Assembly: GCF_000165425.1 (NCBI RefSeq)
Contig: NW_001799033.1
Location: forward strand, 190,611-254,610
Source: Paramecium tetraurelia
Taxonomy: Eukaryota; Ciliophora; Oligohymenophorea; Peniculida; Parameciidae
DNA length: 64,000 nucleotides
Direction of reading: 5' to 3'
Below, in pieces: positions 50,195 through 63,877 of this stretch. Position numbers and translations under genes: made by a program. The first letter of the stretch is position 1. Each line of letters starts with the position of its first letter. Under the pieces are notes generated by a model that was not told where the DNA came from, did not search any database, and worked only from the letters and a program-made list of their open reading frames with translations.

Positions 50195-51397
50195 TCAATC
50201 TATAAAGGATTTCAATTTATCAATCTTTTGTTCTTCTGTCAAGTGTATCCACTCATGATAATTTATATCGTAAACCTTGTATTTGCTTGTGGCACTCAAA
50301 TGCCTCTACTTATTAATAAATGTATACCTGCTTTACATGATATGATTTGGATTTATCGTTAATATCTTTCCATTTAAGTCTTCAACAAAATGAACAGGAT
50401 CATTGCATGTTAAAATGATGTCATCATTGACTAAGTAATCTACATCATAAATCATAACTCGTTCAGCTCTTGCATTTTTATAACTTAATTTATTTAGTAA
50501 ATCTTAAACATCTTATTCAAGGTTTGTTAAATTCCTGGATATAATATCTTCTTTGATATTCAATATATTTAATTTCTAAAAATTTAGGTAATATTCAATG
50601 GATTAAAATGATTTTTTGTGATCAACAAGTTTTTTACTAATTATATAGTCCTTCAACATATCATTAAATTGGGGAGCGAAAACATTGCCATCCTCTGGTT
50701 TTAACTCTAACAATGGTTTATCAATTATCTCTGGATACAAATTATACATAAGCTAACAATATTGAAAGCATGATTTTGAGGTGAAATAAGAATTTTAAGA
50801 TGAATTTAATTTCTCTTAGAATCCTTTCAACAAAATTGATATGACTTGTTCATCAACGAAACCCATTCTGAGTAGATTTGATCTAATATGTAGATCGTGA
50901 ATATATTCCAAATAATCCACTTAATCTTTTTATTTGATAAAGTTTTGTAGAACGAAATCACTTAACTTTTCATTATGTATATTCAGTTTGTAGAGACAAT
51001 GCTAAAACTTAATCAAATCCTTGATTGAAAGCGTTTCCTTGTCTTAATCGACTTAGTTTATTATTTCTTGTACCATCTACTCATCATACAACAAAACATT
51101 GCTGAGAGATAACAGTATTTAAGAATTAATTTCGTATGAATTCTTAACCATTTTTTTTCTGTATTATTTGAGACATTCTAACGTAATTTTCTTAGCTTTA
51201 TCTCCCTAATTTCTACGTTCATGAAATGTTCCCAAAAATATGATGTAATGAATTAATTCGTCAGTTGAAATTTTTTGTAATTCATCGACTTGGAATAACT
51301 TTACATTGTTAAGTAGTTCCCTATAGAGTTCATTTGGCTATTTTATTTTAAATTTCTTGCTTAGATAGTTTTTACTAAAAATTAATGCCCGACTCAT
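50195..51397 (-). CDS. RAP-domain protein, probably organellar RNA-binding
   Basis: 400 residues in one exon, ATG 51395-51397 to TGA 50195-50197. The first 300 residues are helical without a clear signature. The C-terminal about 60 residues read as a RAP domain, with the pattern from YDINYHEW to a final ILTEEQK-like helix (here HLTEEQKIDKLKSF). RAP proteins, including animal FASTK and many protist family members, act in mitochondrial or chloroplast RNA processing. The N-terminus (MSRALIFSKNYLSKKF) is basic and fits mitochondrial targeting. The exact RNA target is unknown. It starts 20 nt after the stop of the FtsH gene. Confidence 0.75.
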
Positions 51398-51416
51398 AAT
51401 TGTAAATTTTATTTAA

Positions 51417-53470
<2,054 letters not shown>

Positions 53471-53611
53471 ATTTTATAATAATTAATATTTAGCGAATCT
53501 TTTGCAGATAAGGGGATTATAATAATTTATTGAGATTTGAGTATGATAAATTAATTATTTAATATATGTAATAAATCCGTTTTAAAGGTATAACTATTAT
53601 ATTTATTAAAA

Positions 53612-56600
53612 ATGAGAATGTATGCCCTATTTGTGCTGTTGATGTACGCCACAGCATTGAATTTCGAGGCATCTTTGATGTCCCACACTTTAGCAGAAGT
53701 AGACGCTTTAGACACTTCGCAATTGAATTGTTAAACTCCACGATCTCATTTTGAAGATTTGGAATAAACTTTAACTCAATGGTAGTAAGTTTTGGAGAAC
53801 AAGGAGCGCATCCCTTCACATATTGAGACTCTAACATAAATGAAGCATCTAATTAAACATAAAAAGTATGAGCAACTAGTTGAAAAGATTAAAGATTTAG
53901 ATCTCATTTCACCTCCTGTACTTTCTGAATTATAAAACAAATTATAAGGATTGCAATCTCATGGTAAATAAATAATTCAATTTTTATAGACAGACATGAA
54001 AGAGAAGAGTGTACAGAAACTTTAACAAAATTGTGTGCTTATCTTATTAAATAAATGAATAATGTTCACTAATAATGCCAATAATCACCAGTTACAGTCA
54101 TTAAAGTCAAAGGTAAGATCGAGGATCTCAAGATTATATAATCTGGATGCTAATAATCATGTCAACCAACTTGTCCAGATGAGCCTGCTCCAGAAACACC
54201 CTCAGAAGCTCCAAGCGAAGAATTTACTGAAGAGCCAGTTGAAGAAGGTGTTCCTCCAACAACTCCTGATGATGAACCAACTCCAGATGATAAACCAACA
54301 CCCGATGATGAACCTACTCCAGATGATAAACCAACCCCAGATGAGCCTATAGTACCTTAAGACGAGGAAGGTCCAACTGATGAACCACCTGTTAATCCAA
54401 ATACCGAAGAATCACCTGATTAACCAACAGTGGCAGAAGAGGGAACAGAAGAATGGACTATTCCAGGAGAAGAACCAGAAGAACCAAAAGCAGTACCAAC
54501 TACACCTGATTAACCAGAGGAAGATCAAGAAGAATCTTCAAATCCACCTGTCTCCCCTGAACCTCTAGTATTCCCAGAGGAATAAGAAGAATCATTCGGT
54601 TTTGAAGAAACTCCTCTTCCACCAGTTTCTCCTGATCCTTTAGTGTTCCCAGAAGAAGAGGAGGAATCATTCGGTTTTGAAGAAACTCCCCTTCCACCTG
54701 TTACTCCTGATGTTGTAGTATTTCCAGAAGAAGAGGAAGAATCATTCGGTTTTGAAGAAACACCTCTTCCACCTGTTAATCATGATCCATTAGTGTTCCC
54801 AGAAGAAGAAGAAGAATCATTTGGTTTTGAAGAAACACCACATCCACGTATTTCTCCACTGCGTTTCCCATTTTCAGAAGAACATGAAGAGATCGTTTTT
54901 GAAGAAGAACAAGAAGAATAAGATCCAATTATTTGCCAATCATCTGAATCTACAGATATTATAGAGTTGACAGCTACTTAAGTTGACCCTGGATTTAGTA
55001 GCACACTTACAATTGCAGGTGAATATGGTTTTGGTTTATACTTCTAAAGATTGTAAAAATATCCAGCATTTGCTGAGGGTGATGAATTCCATTTAGCCAG
55101 TTTATAAGATAATGGAAACACAGTTTTGGGAGTATTTGTAACTAATACAGGTGTTAAATGTGTTACTGTTGATGGATCTACACATTAATCTACATCTGTA
55201 TCCAATAGTGACTTTGAAGGTGAATGGAGCTTTGTATTCATCAGTCATGGTTAAGGAGTTACTGGATGTGCAGTCAAGTTCTTTGAAGAATTACCAGCAT
55301 TGAGATCAACTCCTGCTTCCCATGCAACTTACACTAGTTTAGACTTCAAGGTTGGTGGACCATAAGATTCTCATCCATCATTCTAAGGAAAAGTATATGG
55401 ACAGTTTGCATCTTCAGTATCAAATCTACACTTCAACAGTTAAAGATAATATAATTTACTTGTTGATTCATGCAATAGTCCACCAGAAGTAGAACTTTGT
55501 GAATTATATACTGATGAATTAGGAGATTATCAATTCTATGGATTTGAGGATACATCTGATGAAATATTTGAGTTTTCAACTTGGGATGCTGGTTACGCTG
55601 TTTCTGGTTGGTTGAAATGGGAAACCTTAGAAGATCAAGATGTTTGGCACACTGTCTTCAGATTATCTGAAAATGCAGATGCTGATTTGGAAGAGATTAA
55701 ATTAGGAGACAGAGATTTGGCTGTTTTTCTTGGTAATGAATTGGTTGGAGGTGCATTTTAATTTTCTACTTACACATATTCAGGATCTGGTAATCCTAAT
55801 TTATGGGATAATATTTAATATACAAATACATTGGGTTAATGGCATCATATTTACTTTGGATACAACAGACTTTAAAGAATAGCTAGTTTTACACTTTATT
55901 TAATGGAAGACCAATTGATTGGAGCAAATTAACTTCTTGATGCTCGCCATTATCTTGTTCCTTGGAGGAGACTTTATATTGGGTAATGATGGTTTATACC
56001 CTGCCTTTCAATGGGTAATTCTATAATTGGCGAGTCAATCGTTGTATTGGTGACGCTGCTCGTGATGTTGTACTGACACCAGATGATATCCCTTTTGGAT
56101 ATAATCCTCAACCTGTAATTCCTGAAAGTCGTGCAGCTCCATAAATTGAAACTTTTGCATCTCCTGAAGAAGAACAACCATATTGGGGAGAAGAAGAATA
56201 AGAATTTGTTCCTGTTACACCAGATGCTGTTCCAAATGTTTTCCCTGAGGAGAAGAACAACCATATTGGCCAGAAGAAGAGGAAGAGTTTGTTCCTCCTG
56301 CTCAAAGATTTGCATCCCCTGAGGAAGAACAACCATATTGGGGAGAGGAAGAATAAGAATTCGTCCCACCACCTGTTAGTCCTCCAGTTATTCCTGATGA
56401 AATTTAACCAGAACCATTACCTGAGCCTGAACCATAACCAGAACCTGAGGCTGCTCCTGCCCCTGCACCTAAACCAGCTCCAGGACCAGCTCCTCCTTCT
56501 GAACCTCAAGTTCCAGTTGTCAAAGAGTATTAAATATTTGCTTATGTATTTTTAGATGTGAAGCAACAATTGATGTCACTAAAGAAAATGCTGCAGATAT

Positions 56601-56820
56601 ATTGTGTGCTATCTCAGAGTATTTGGCTTAATTAGCATCTGGCCATGTTCCAGAATTAGGTATCAATCCATCAAGAGTTTGTTTCTGTTTGCAATATGAT
56701 GATAGTAATATTAGTGTATATAATGCAATAGGCGAGTCCAATGAATCCTTCATGCAAGTCGAGGCCATTCTTAAAGAAAATGATGCTTTTACTATTAATA
56801 AATTAGTTGCCTAAAGATGA
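53612..56820 (+). CDS. Secreted acidic repeat protein with lamG/ConA-like domain
   Basis: About 1050 residues if three single-base frame breaks are ignored. Introns 53964-53989 (26 nt) and 56527-56555 (29 nt). It starts with a clear signal peptide (MRMYALFVLLMYATAL). Next come a Cys-containing helical domain, a Pro/Thr/Glu/Asp-rich linker, four perfect-length 25-residue repeats, a beta-rich domain of about 350 residues resembling laminin-G/concanavalin lectin folds, three PYW-containing acidic repeats, a Pro-rich stretch and a final Cys-containing domain of about 85 residues. This looks like a cell-surface, cortex or secretory-granule protein. Frame breaks lie near 55961, 56011 and 56251, and domain sense is kept across each; see findings. 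Confidence 0.7.
54553..54852 (+). repeat. Four tandem 75-nt coding repeats
   Basis: Four consecutive 75-nt units encode 25-residue copies with the core EESFGFEETPLPPV. All are in frame and of equal length, differing mainly at third positions, so the protein sequence is conserved more than the DNA. They sit inside the secreted protein gene, just before the lectin-like domain. Confidence 0.9.
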
Positions 56821-56845
56821 ATTTGATTTAAAATAATAAAACATC

Positions 56846-58105
56846 ATGAATTTATTAATATACGTGTTTCTAATCTCTTTCGTCAAATGTTTTGAATCAA
56901 CATGCAAATACTTACACGTTTCAACTGACATTGATAAAAGCAAAGACGATATAATCAAAGCAGGTGTACCAGCCAGACAGTGGGTATTGGAAGCAGGTAT
57001 AATAATTCTATCATATAAATAGACACATTTCAATTGGTGAATAACTCCGTTCAAATGGACTACTTATATGTCTCTATGGACAACAAGATCTAATTAACAT
57101 AAGACATGGTGCAGTTGGAATTTGATGATCATTATTTTGCAAACAGTACACTTAACATAGAGCATCATTAAAACAATGTCTTTTCATTGAAAATTGATTA
57201 CAGATGTAAATAATACGGCGGTAGATTGATTCAGTATGAAGTGATATTTAATATACCATCTTGTGGATCTGCTAAAATTTATTGGTAAAAATTATGTGGA
57301 AGTCCTTTGATAAAACGCCATGGATTAAATGTGGATGCACTTATTAAGTCATACAATTAAACAGTTGTTAAGGATGGAGAATTGGTAAACAAAGCTTATT
57401 GGGACAAGGACTTTGATAATTTTGTTTTCACAGTTCCAGCCAATCTGAATTACTCCATCTTTTACGTTTATATGAATCTAACTAAGAACAGCGATGAAGA
57501 AAACATTTTGAATAAGGAGGAAACAAAAGATTTCTTTAAAGAAGTTGATTAATCGAAATCAGAAGCAGAAACAACATAGGAAGAATTTCAAGTTTTGGAA
57601 GCAATACTAAAATTAATACCAGAAGTGCATATCTCTCCTCCATATGTTGATGCAGATCATACTATTACGAAACCAATTATAAGAGGCGATTTATTTAAAG
57701 GTGGAGTTGTAACAGATGAGCCCTCAACTTTAATTGTAGAATACAACTGTGTTGAAAATGGAAATACCACTATAGAATTAAATATTCCTTTGTAGTATTT
57801 CTAAGATATTACTATGGTATTTTAAAAGCAATGTGTAGTTTCCGCATAAAGTTCATTGTAATAGTTCTTTAAATATTATTAGTTCAACTTTATCATTTTT
57901 ATTTTATTTGATCTGTTTTGCAGTTGCAGGGTTTATGCTGTATACATTTGAAGTACATAAAATGAGTTTAAGTGATATTTTGAGAACCTTTCAACAACGA
58001 TAGAGATTCAATTACAAGGCAACTGGAAAGGATGAAGATATTGAATCTGAATTCAAAATAGGAAGATTAGTTGATAATTAGGAAAGTAAATATGGTAGCA
58101 TTTGA
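56846..58105 (+). CDS. Type I membrane protein, 403 aa
   Basis: Introns 56997-57022 (26 nt) and 57817-57838 (22 nt). An N-terminal signal peptide (MNLLIYVFLISFVKCF) is followed by a lumenal or extracellular region of about 320 residues with paired Cys. A transmembrane helix ends the lumenal part (LSFLFYLICFAVAGFMLY), and a cytoplasmic tail of about 55 residues ends in SKYGSI. The second intron lies just before the TM helix; without it the tail would be out of frame. No family is recognised. It follows the secreted repeat protein by 25 nt in the same direction, and both enter the secretory path. Confidence 0.75.
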
Positions 58106-58209
58106 TGTTTATATATATATAAATAAGCTAAGTTTTTGTTGATATTCTTATTATTTAGATATCCATCAATAAATATATATATATATCTGCTTTACTTTTT
58201 ATTTATATA

Positions 58210-59771
58210 TCATTAATCATCCTAATCAACTGGTAAATTGGTTAAATCTAAGTCATTTCCTGTTATTTTTCTGTAAGCATTCAACACTTATTAAGTTTCA
58301 CCTTCAAAATGGGATTATGGATCGAATGAACTTGAAATGTAGATGTTATCCTTGGATCCATCATCAGTTGGAACATAAACATCAGAAACCTTTTAATATT
58401 TATAATTAAAATTACAGTGACGAATTTCTCCAAGACTGGTCCGACGATTTCAAATGCGGGTTCTAATTCCTTTTCTGGATTATTGGTTTCCACATTGGTA
58501 CTCAAAATGGCAATGAAGAATCCTTTCTTGCAAACATTATGAACATCACTAACCATCATAACATAAATATCTAATCTAATAAAAATAATATATCTACCAT
58601 TCTTTCTGCCTGTTTATCTTTATGGAATGATAACTTGAACTGATGGTAAATTCTTTGTATTTGGAATTGGGTGATTGAGAATGCAAATGCATCTGACAAT
58701 CTTTCCGATAGATTTAACTTTATTTGATAATTTTGCTTTTAATGCATATGATGGATCAGCAATAATCATCTTGCAATTAATTTATTCTATTCCCATCAAC
58801 TCCTTGACTTTCTCTGATTTTAATCCACATACCTAAATTAAATATTTTTTTATACTTTTCCTTCTCCATCAAAGAGCACTTCATCCAAATCAGCATTCAA
58901 CATAAATGTACCACCATTTACAGCAGCCATTCTAGAGAATCCTTCTGGAATACCTCCCAATCCGTAAATTGGATAGATGAATGGACTATCACCATATCTT
59001 CCAATACTATCCATATACAATTTGATCTTCTCAATTGTTTAAATTGCTGGCTTATCTAAGAATAGATCATTTGAGAATAATGCAACAGCATGACCAATGA
59101 AATCAATTGTATTTGGCTCTAATTCGAATTTCTTAAGCAATTGAGCACATGACATTTGATTCAGATTCAAACCTATGATATTAATTCACATTTTACCATC
59201 ATGAGTCTTGGGGTTGCTTGCTTCATAATTGGACACATAAGCCAAGAATTTCTAGCATCTTCTCTTTTCAAACATTCCCATCAAGTCAGATTTAAGGGCT
59301 TCTGAAGCTGTTGCTGGAACCTAAACTTCTTATATTAATATTTACTTTCTCGATTTTGCCACCTCCCTTGCTAAACAGACCTGGCTCCTTCATTTGGAAT
59401 ACATATGTGCCATCAATAGCCTTCCATTCCAAATAACGAGCCACCTTGGTCTTAAGCAAAATTTTGACAAGCTATCCATTTGCCATCACAAACTTGGGAA
59501 TCAAATCGATATTCCAATCTCTATTCTAACCTTTTCAAATTAATAACTGATACATACCTAATTGTTATGGAAATTGTTATCCGGCCTTAAACAATTTCCA
59601 AAGGTTAGTTAAATTTAGTGATGCACCTTCTCCTCCATAATAGGGGTTACGATCCATGTGAAACACTCTCTTGCCTTCCATACTTAGTAATCCACTAAGA
59701 ATGCACTCAATCAAACCAGTTCCGCACACAACGACATCATAATTAGGATTTATTGGCTCTTAAGTATCCAT
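58210..59771 (-). CDS. GDI: Rab GDP dissociation inhibitor (GDI)
   Basis: 469 residues from seven exons; introns 59531-59557, 59321-59345, 59173-59196, 58833-58855, 58571-58597 and 58390-58415. It shows the conserved FAD-like fold start [17 protein letters not shown], then [26 protein letters not shown], and [19 protein letters not shown], matching GDI across eukaryotes. GDI extracts GDP-bound, prenylated Rabs from membranes and recycles them in the cytosol, the partner activity to the TBC Rab-GAP in this window. Several introns contain an in-frame TGA, others do not. No residue loss was noticed in the Rab-binding platform by eye. Confidence 0.95.
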
Positions 59772-59865
59772 ACTTAAATACAAAATATTTATTAAAAAAT
59801 ACTCGAGCCCCTCGAACCTAAATTTCTATCAAATGACGTAGAAAAAATTAGGAGATTCCAAAAAA

Positions 59866-60428
59866 TGACAACCTTATCAAACCAAAATCCAGAAATACTG
59901 TGTAATACAAACACATTTAATCCATTACTACTTTATGGAATATAAACTGAATTTCTCAGAATAAGCAACTTTTAAATATTCATATAAATTTTTATATAAT
60001 TATAAAAATTACTCTTTTCATTTTTGAAGATTGCCAATTGGATAATAAGCAGTACTTCTAGATGTTGGCCAACGAATGGATCTGTAACTTTTTAGGATTC
60101 TATCTAATTGTATGAAATATAAAATATGTATTGCATAGTTATATTTAGAAGTATATTCAATAGATCAATACATATTTATGATATGTCACTTAAGAATTTT
60201 ACAATTAGAATAAGAGATAACTTTAAGAATCTCATTAAAGGAGAAATTTATATTTAATATCAATGTAGCTAATTTTCAATTTAACTAACTCTTTAATCCT
60301 TGTTTTTATATTCAGCTATTGGAAGATTACTTTTGATTTCAATAAACTTAATGCCTTTAGTTTTTATAAAAATGTTTTATAAGTTTATATATAAATAACA
60401 ATTAATTAAAATTAATTCGAGAATATGA
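59866..60428 (+). pseudogene. Open AT-rich frame, possible ABC-transporter relic
   Basis: From an ATG at 59866 a frame has no TGA for about 187 codons, ending at 60428. Composition is close to spacer. One block, RCWPTNGSVTFQDSIQLYE, recalls the start of the second nucleotide-binding region of ABC-C transporters (W-P-x-x-G-x-I-x-F), followed by an LKNFTIRI-like piece, but no Walker motifs occur. It could be an old gene relic or chance in a code with one stop codon. It occupies most of the spacer upstream of the GDI gene. Confidence 0.2.
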
Positions 60429-60474
60429 AAAAATGTGTAAAAATTGATTTTATATTTGATGCTTTATGTATATG

Positions 60475-61176
60475 TCATTCAAATATAATTTCCCCGAAGG
60501 GCCTGGTCTCTGTTTGCTGATTAAACCAATTCATGCTGGAATCTTATTCTAAGGGTTGTTGTGAAAACTCATAGTTATCTAAAAAAACAGGGTAATAAGC
60601 GGTGAATGATATGATAAAATTATTGTAATAGTCCTCTAAAATTTTCTTGGGTACTTCTTCAACTTCAGTATTATTTATAGCCGCTTGTTGCCCGGCTAGA
60701 ATTATAAAACTTACAATTTTCTTAATTATTCTTCTATTTTTTGAATTAAATTCGATAACTGATTTTTTTACTCTTGATTTGGATTAAAGTCGTTTATTAT
60801 AGATATCATTTAAGATTCGACAAAGTTATTAATCGTTTTTGTGATTGTCAATTTCTTATTTAACAAACTTCGATATTTCAGCTTTTTCAAGTTATTTACC
60901 TGCCAACTCTTGTTAGAGAAGGCATTTGCATACAATATAAACTTCTAGATCTTAATATAAGTTTTTATGGCCTTATTTTTTATAAAGCGATCTAATTGTT
61001 TCTACATTAATGTTCAAGTCCTTTGCAATCTCGCTCAAGGTCTCTTAGTTTGACTTAAGCCTCTCTAAAATCTCAAGCTTGACTTAAAATTTGATTTTCT
61101 TATAAGAACCTCTGAAGTTCTTTTTACTATTTTAATTAATTGAACTTTATTTCTGATTTGTGTTTTAAGTACTCAT
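60475..61176 (-). CDS. HTH-domain protein, 233 aa
   Basis: A single exon, ATG 61174-61176 to TGA 60475-60477, verified codon by codon. Residues about 33-75 form a helix-turn-helix of the homeodomain-like/psq type (VKLEILERLKSN, LSEIAKDLNINVETIR). Similar N-terminal domains occur in transposases (Tc1/mariner, CENP-B/pogo groups) and in host proteins derived from them. A basic linker and a C-terminal part with Tyr-rich and acidic stretches follow; no DDE catalytic core is visible. It may be a small DNA-binding regulator or a domesticated transposase fragment. A GT...AG stretch of 19 nt near 60697 is not an intron, as removing it breaks the frame. Confidence 0.65.
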
Positions 61177-61337
61177 TAATTATATTAAATAAATTAATGA
61201 AAAGTCCTGTCAGCCATTCGAAAATAAATAGTGTAAGAATCGTCAGAATATATTAGGGATTTAATAAATAACATGAAATATGGAAAGCAGAATCACTTTA
61301 TTCCATTTATTCAAAATAATAGTATAGATTTTTATGA

Positions 61338-61967
61338 ATGGAGAAAAATTGTAGCAAACTAGAAAGCGAACTTTAATACTCTATTTATCTAAATAGATCT
61401 TGTAACATATGGACAAAGTTAGCAGAATTGTATGATAATTCAACATTTGTAAACATCTAATTAAATAAAATCTGATTTGGAATTTATTCTTTTGTGAATT
61501 TGTCATAATTATGTTATGTATTGGCATATAAGGTCCGTATGGACAGAAGGATATTAAAAAAAGAGCATGGAATAAATTAACTGCAATTGACAAAGTAATT
61601 GAAAATAAGCAGATAAAGGAATTATTACTAAATTAATAAGCACTAGACTATTGTACTTAATCTAAAAGACTTTTCTATTGAAGAAAAATAGTAAATAAAT
61701 GGAAAGAGTGAACTTAATAATAATTAATTAAAGTAATAGAAATGGAAGATAGAATCTGAATACTTATCAATCCATCAATGATCCTAGTGAAGTAATGATA
61801 TTGTGAGGACTAGATGCTTAGATTGTAATGAATCAACATTAGAAAATAGTATGAAGAGTATTCCTCAACATTTAGGAATTAGAGAGCTGATGTAAAATCA
61901 TACTGAATTTAGTTATTCTGATTGGAAAGAGACTCTAAGAAGGATTGATTGTAATATAAAAGTTAAT
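61338..61967 (+). pseudogene. Broken unknown gene
   Basis: An ATG at 61338 opens a coding-like frame (LESELQYSIYLNRSCNIWTK) for about 35 codons. Other coding-like blocks follow in different frames, one around 61530-61660 (KRAWNKLTAIDKVIEN), another 61680-61780, and a last from 61800 to the kinase 3' end. The 84-nt stretch 61454-61537 between the first two blocks contains no AG, so no ordinary short intron can link them. Decay, or sequence errors, are the likely reasons. The family is unknown. Confidence 0.35.
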
Positions 61968-63468
61968 TCATTGAAATTTGTATCCTTCAAATAAACATTA
62001 AACACTTTTTCTTCTGATGAGAGATGCGGCGTCTTCTTAAGGTTCGCTATCAGCAGAGATTTAACTTTGAAAATCGAAATTTCCGTCTATGCTCTAAGAA
62101 CTTATTCAAATCTATACCCCAGGAACATATTATGACTTGATTTCTTTATTGATCAACTTGCCCCAAGGATATCCTTTCAGCCATTGGTGCTCAAAAATCT
62201 CTTCAATTCCATTGTGGCCTAACCTTTGTTAAGGCTTTCTTATGAGTAGCTATAGAATAAATATTTAGAGATTACTCTATTAATGAAGTCCTGTGCTTTC
62301 GGAGAGAACCTTTCATCTTTAATTTAAACTTATTTGGCTAGGATCTGATCTCTAATTTCTTATCTATTCTTGCCATTATATGGTCTTTTGCCAAGGAGTA
62401 ACTCGTAAGCAATAACTCCAAGTGCATAATAATCGACAGGAAATGAATGGTCGAGTCTACACATAACTTCAGGTGCCATGTAACCAGGAGTTCCTGAGGT
62501 ATCACTAGCAGCAGAATCCTTATTTAATCTAGCTACTCCCAAGTCAGTTAATCTCAAGAATCCATCTTTATCGAAAACTAGATTTTCAGGTTTAACATCT
62601 CTATGGATTATGCCATTTTGATGTAAATATTAGAGAGCCAATAAAATACAACAGACAAAAAACTCTTTAGATATAAAATAATGGGGTACTTGTTTGATCT
62701 TCTGAGAATCTGGTGTTTCTACCAATATGATATCTGAGGTCTCCTCCTCTGAGTAAATCCAAGACCAAGTATAAGTTTTCTCTGTCTTAATAAGCATAAT
62801 GCATATTCACTAGAAAAGGATGTTTGAGATGTTCGAGTAGATACTTTTCATTCATCACAGAATTAACAGACCTTTTAGAGATGATTCTAATAATCATTCA
62901 GATAAAAAGATACTTGGATTTCAACATTTCTTTAAGCGCATATTCTTAACGATTGGCTTTCATTTCAACTCTCCAAACCTTTCCAAATCCGCCTTTTCCA
63001 ATTACATATAGAAATTTGAAGGAATGTCTTCCGATTACTATAATAATAGATACTAATAAGTTTACCATTTTCCTTGGGAGGCGAGGATTCAAGAGATGTC
63101 TTTCTGGTCCGAGAATTATTAACCATTGTGGTTGAAGTAGTATTATTGATTTATTTGCCACTATAATAACTGTGATGAATGACATGATTTGATTGTTGTC
63201 TTGATATTTATTTTGAGATGACAGCTTATTATACTAAAATAGCTTTCTGATCAACTGTTCTTTTCGAAACTGGTGAGCTTTCATCAACCACCAACGAATT
63301 TTTGATACTCAACATTGAGGATGATCTTTTTCGAGCACAGATTAAGCAACTTTTTTGATTGCATTGACAAAGAGATTCCACCTTCTTACTAATCTTAAAC
63401 TTTATCTTCGACAGTGGGTTGTGTTAAGAATGCTGAGCAGGCATTATGTCTTTTAATGAGACATGCAT
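61968..63468 (-). CDS. AGC-family serine/threonine protein kinase
   Basis: 456 residues; introns 63038-63065, 62887-62913, 62665-62689, 62250-62275 and 62094-62117. The first 125 residues are basic with a Cys cluster and Ser-rich linkers. The kinase domain (about 125-390) has GKGGFGKVW, YALKEML, the HPF block typical of AGC kinases, HRDVKPENLVFD, a DLG in place of DFG (LTDLGVARL), and SGTPGYMAPEV. The C-tail ends RRKSVQCLFEGYKF. AGC kinases include PKA, PKG and PDK1 groups; a ciliate-specific subgroup is likely. DLG for DFG is seen in some active kinases and keeps the metal-binding Asp. Confidence 0.85.
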
Positions 63469-63877
63469 ATTATTTAATTATTAATCAAACTCAAACAACT
63501 AAAAACTCTTCCTATAGAAAATATGGGAACTGAATCAATAGTTTTTTAATTAGAATCATTAGTACACTATACCTTTTAATATCTAAGTGATTTTTTGATT
63601 TCTTACCAATCCATAGACATTATAAAGACTTTCTTAAAATTCTTACTATAAGAGAAAATAATGTCACTTCATATTTAGTGATTATAGGGAAATCTATTTA
63701 AATATAAACATTTAATTATTATAAGATATACTTAATAAAGTATTAATAGATTAAGTAGAGAGACAGTAATTTAAGTAACTGTGACACTTTTAATAAATTA
63801 TTTACTATTATTCTTATTGCTTTCTATAAAGTGAATTTGTTATCAAATATTAGATGTTATAATCTATCAAAGTGCTT
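63469..63877. other. AT-rich intergenic spacer
   Basis: About 410 bases upstream of the AGC kinase start. Nothing is supported beyond a likely divergent promoter region. Confidence 0.45.

Noticed and set aside
56131..56555. Overlapping plus and minus ORFs near the PYW repeats
   Set aside because: They arise from alternative frames of an acidic Pro-rich repeat region; only the frame matching the repeat units makes protein sense.
60697..60715. 19-nt GT...AG segment in the HTH gene as an intron
   Set aside because: Codon-by-codon reading stays open without it, and removing 19 nt would break the frame.
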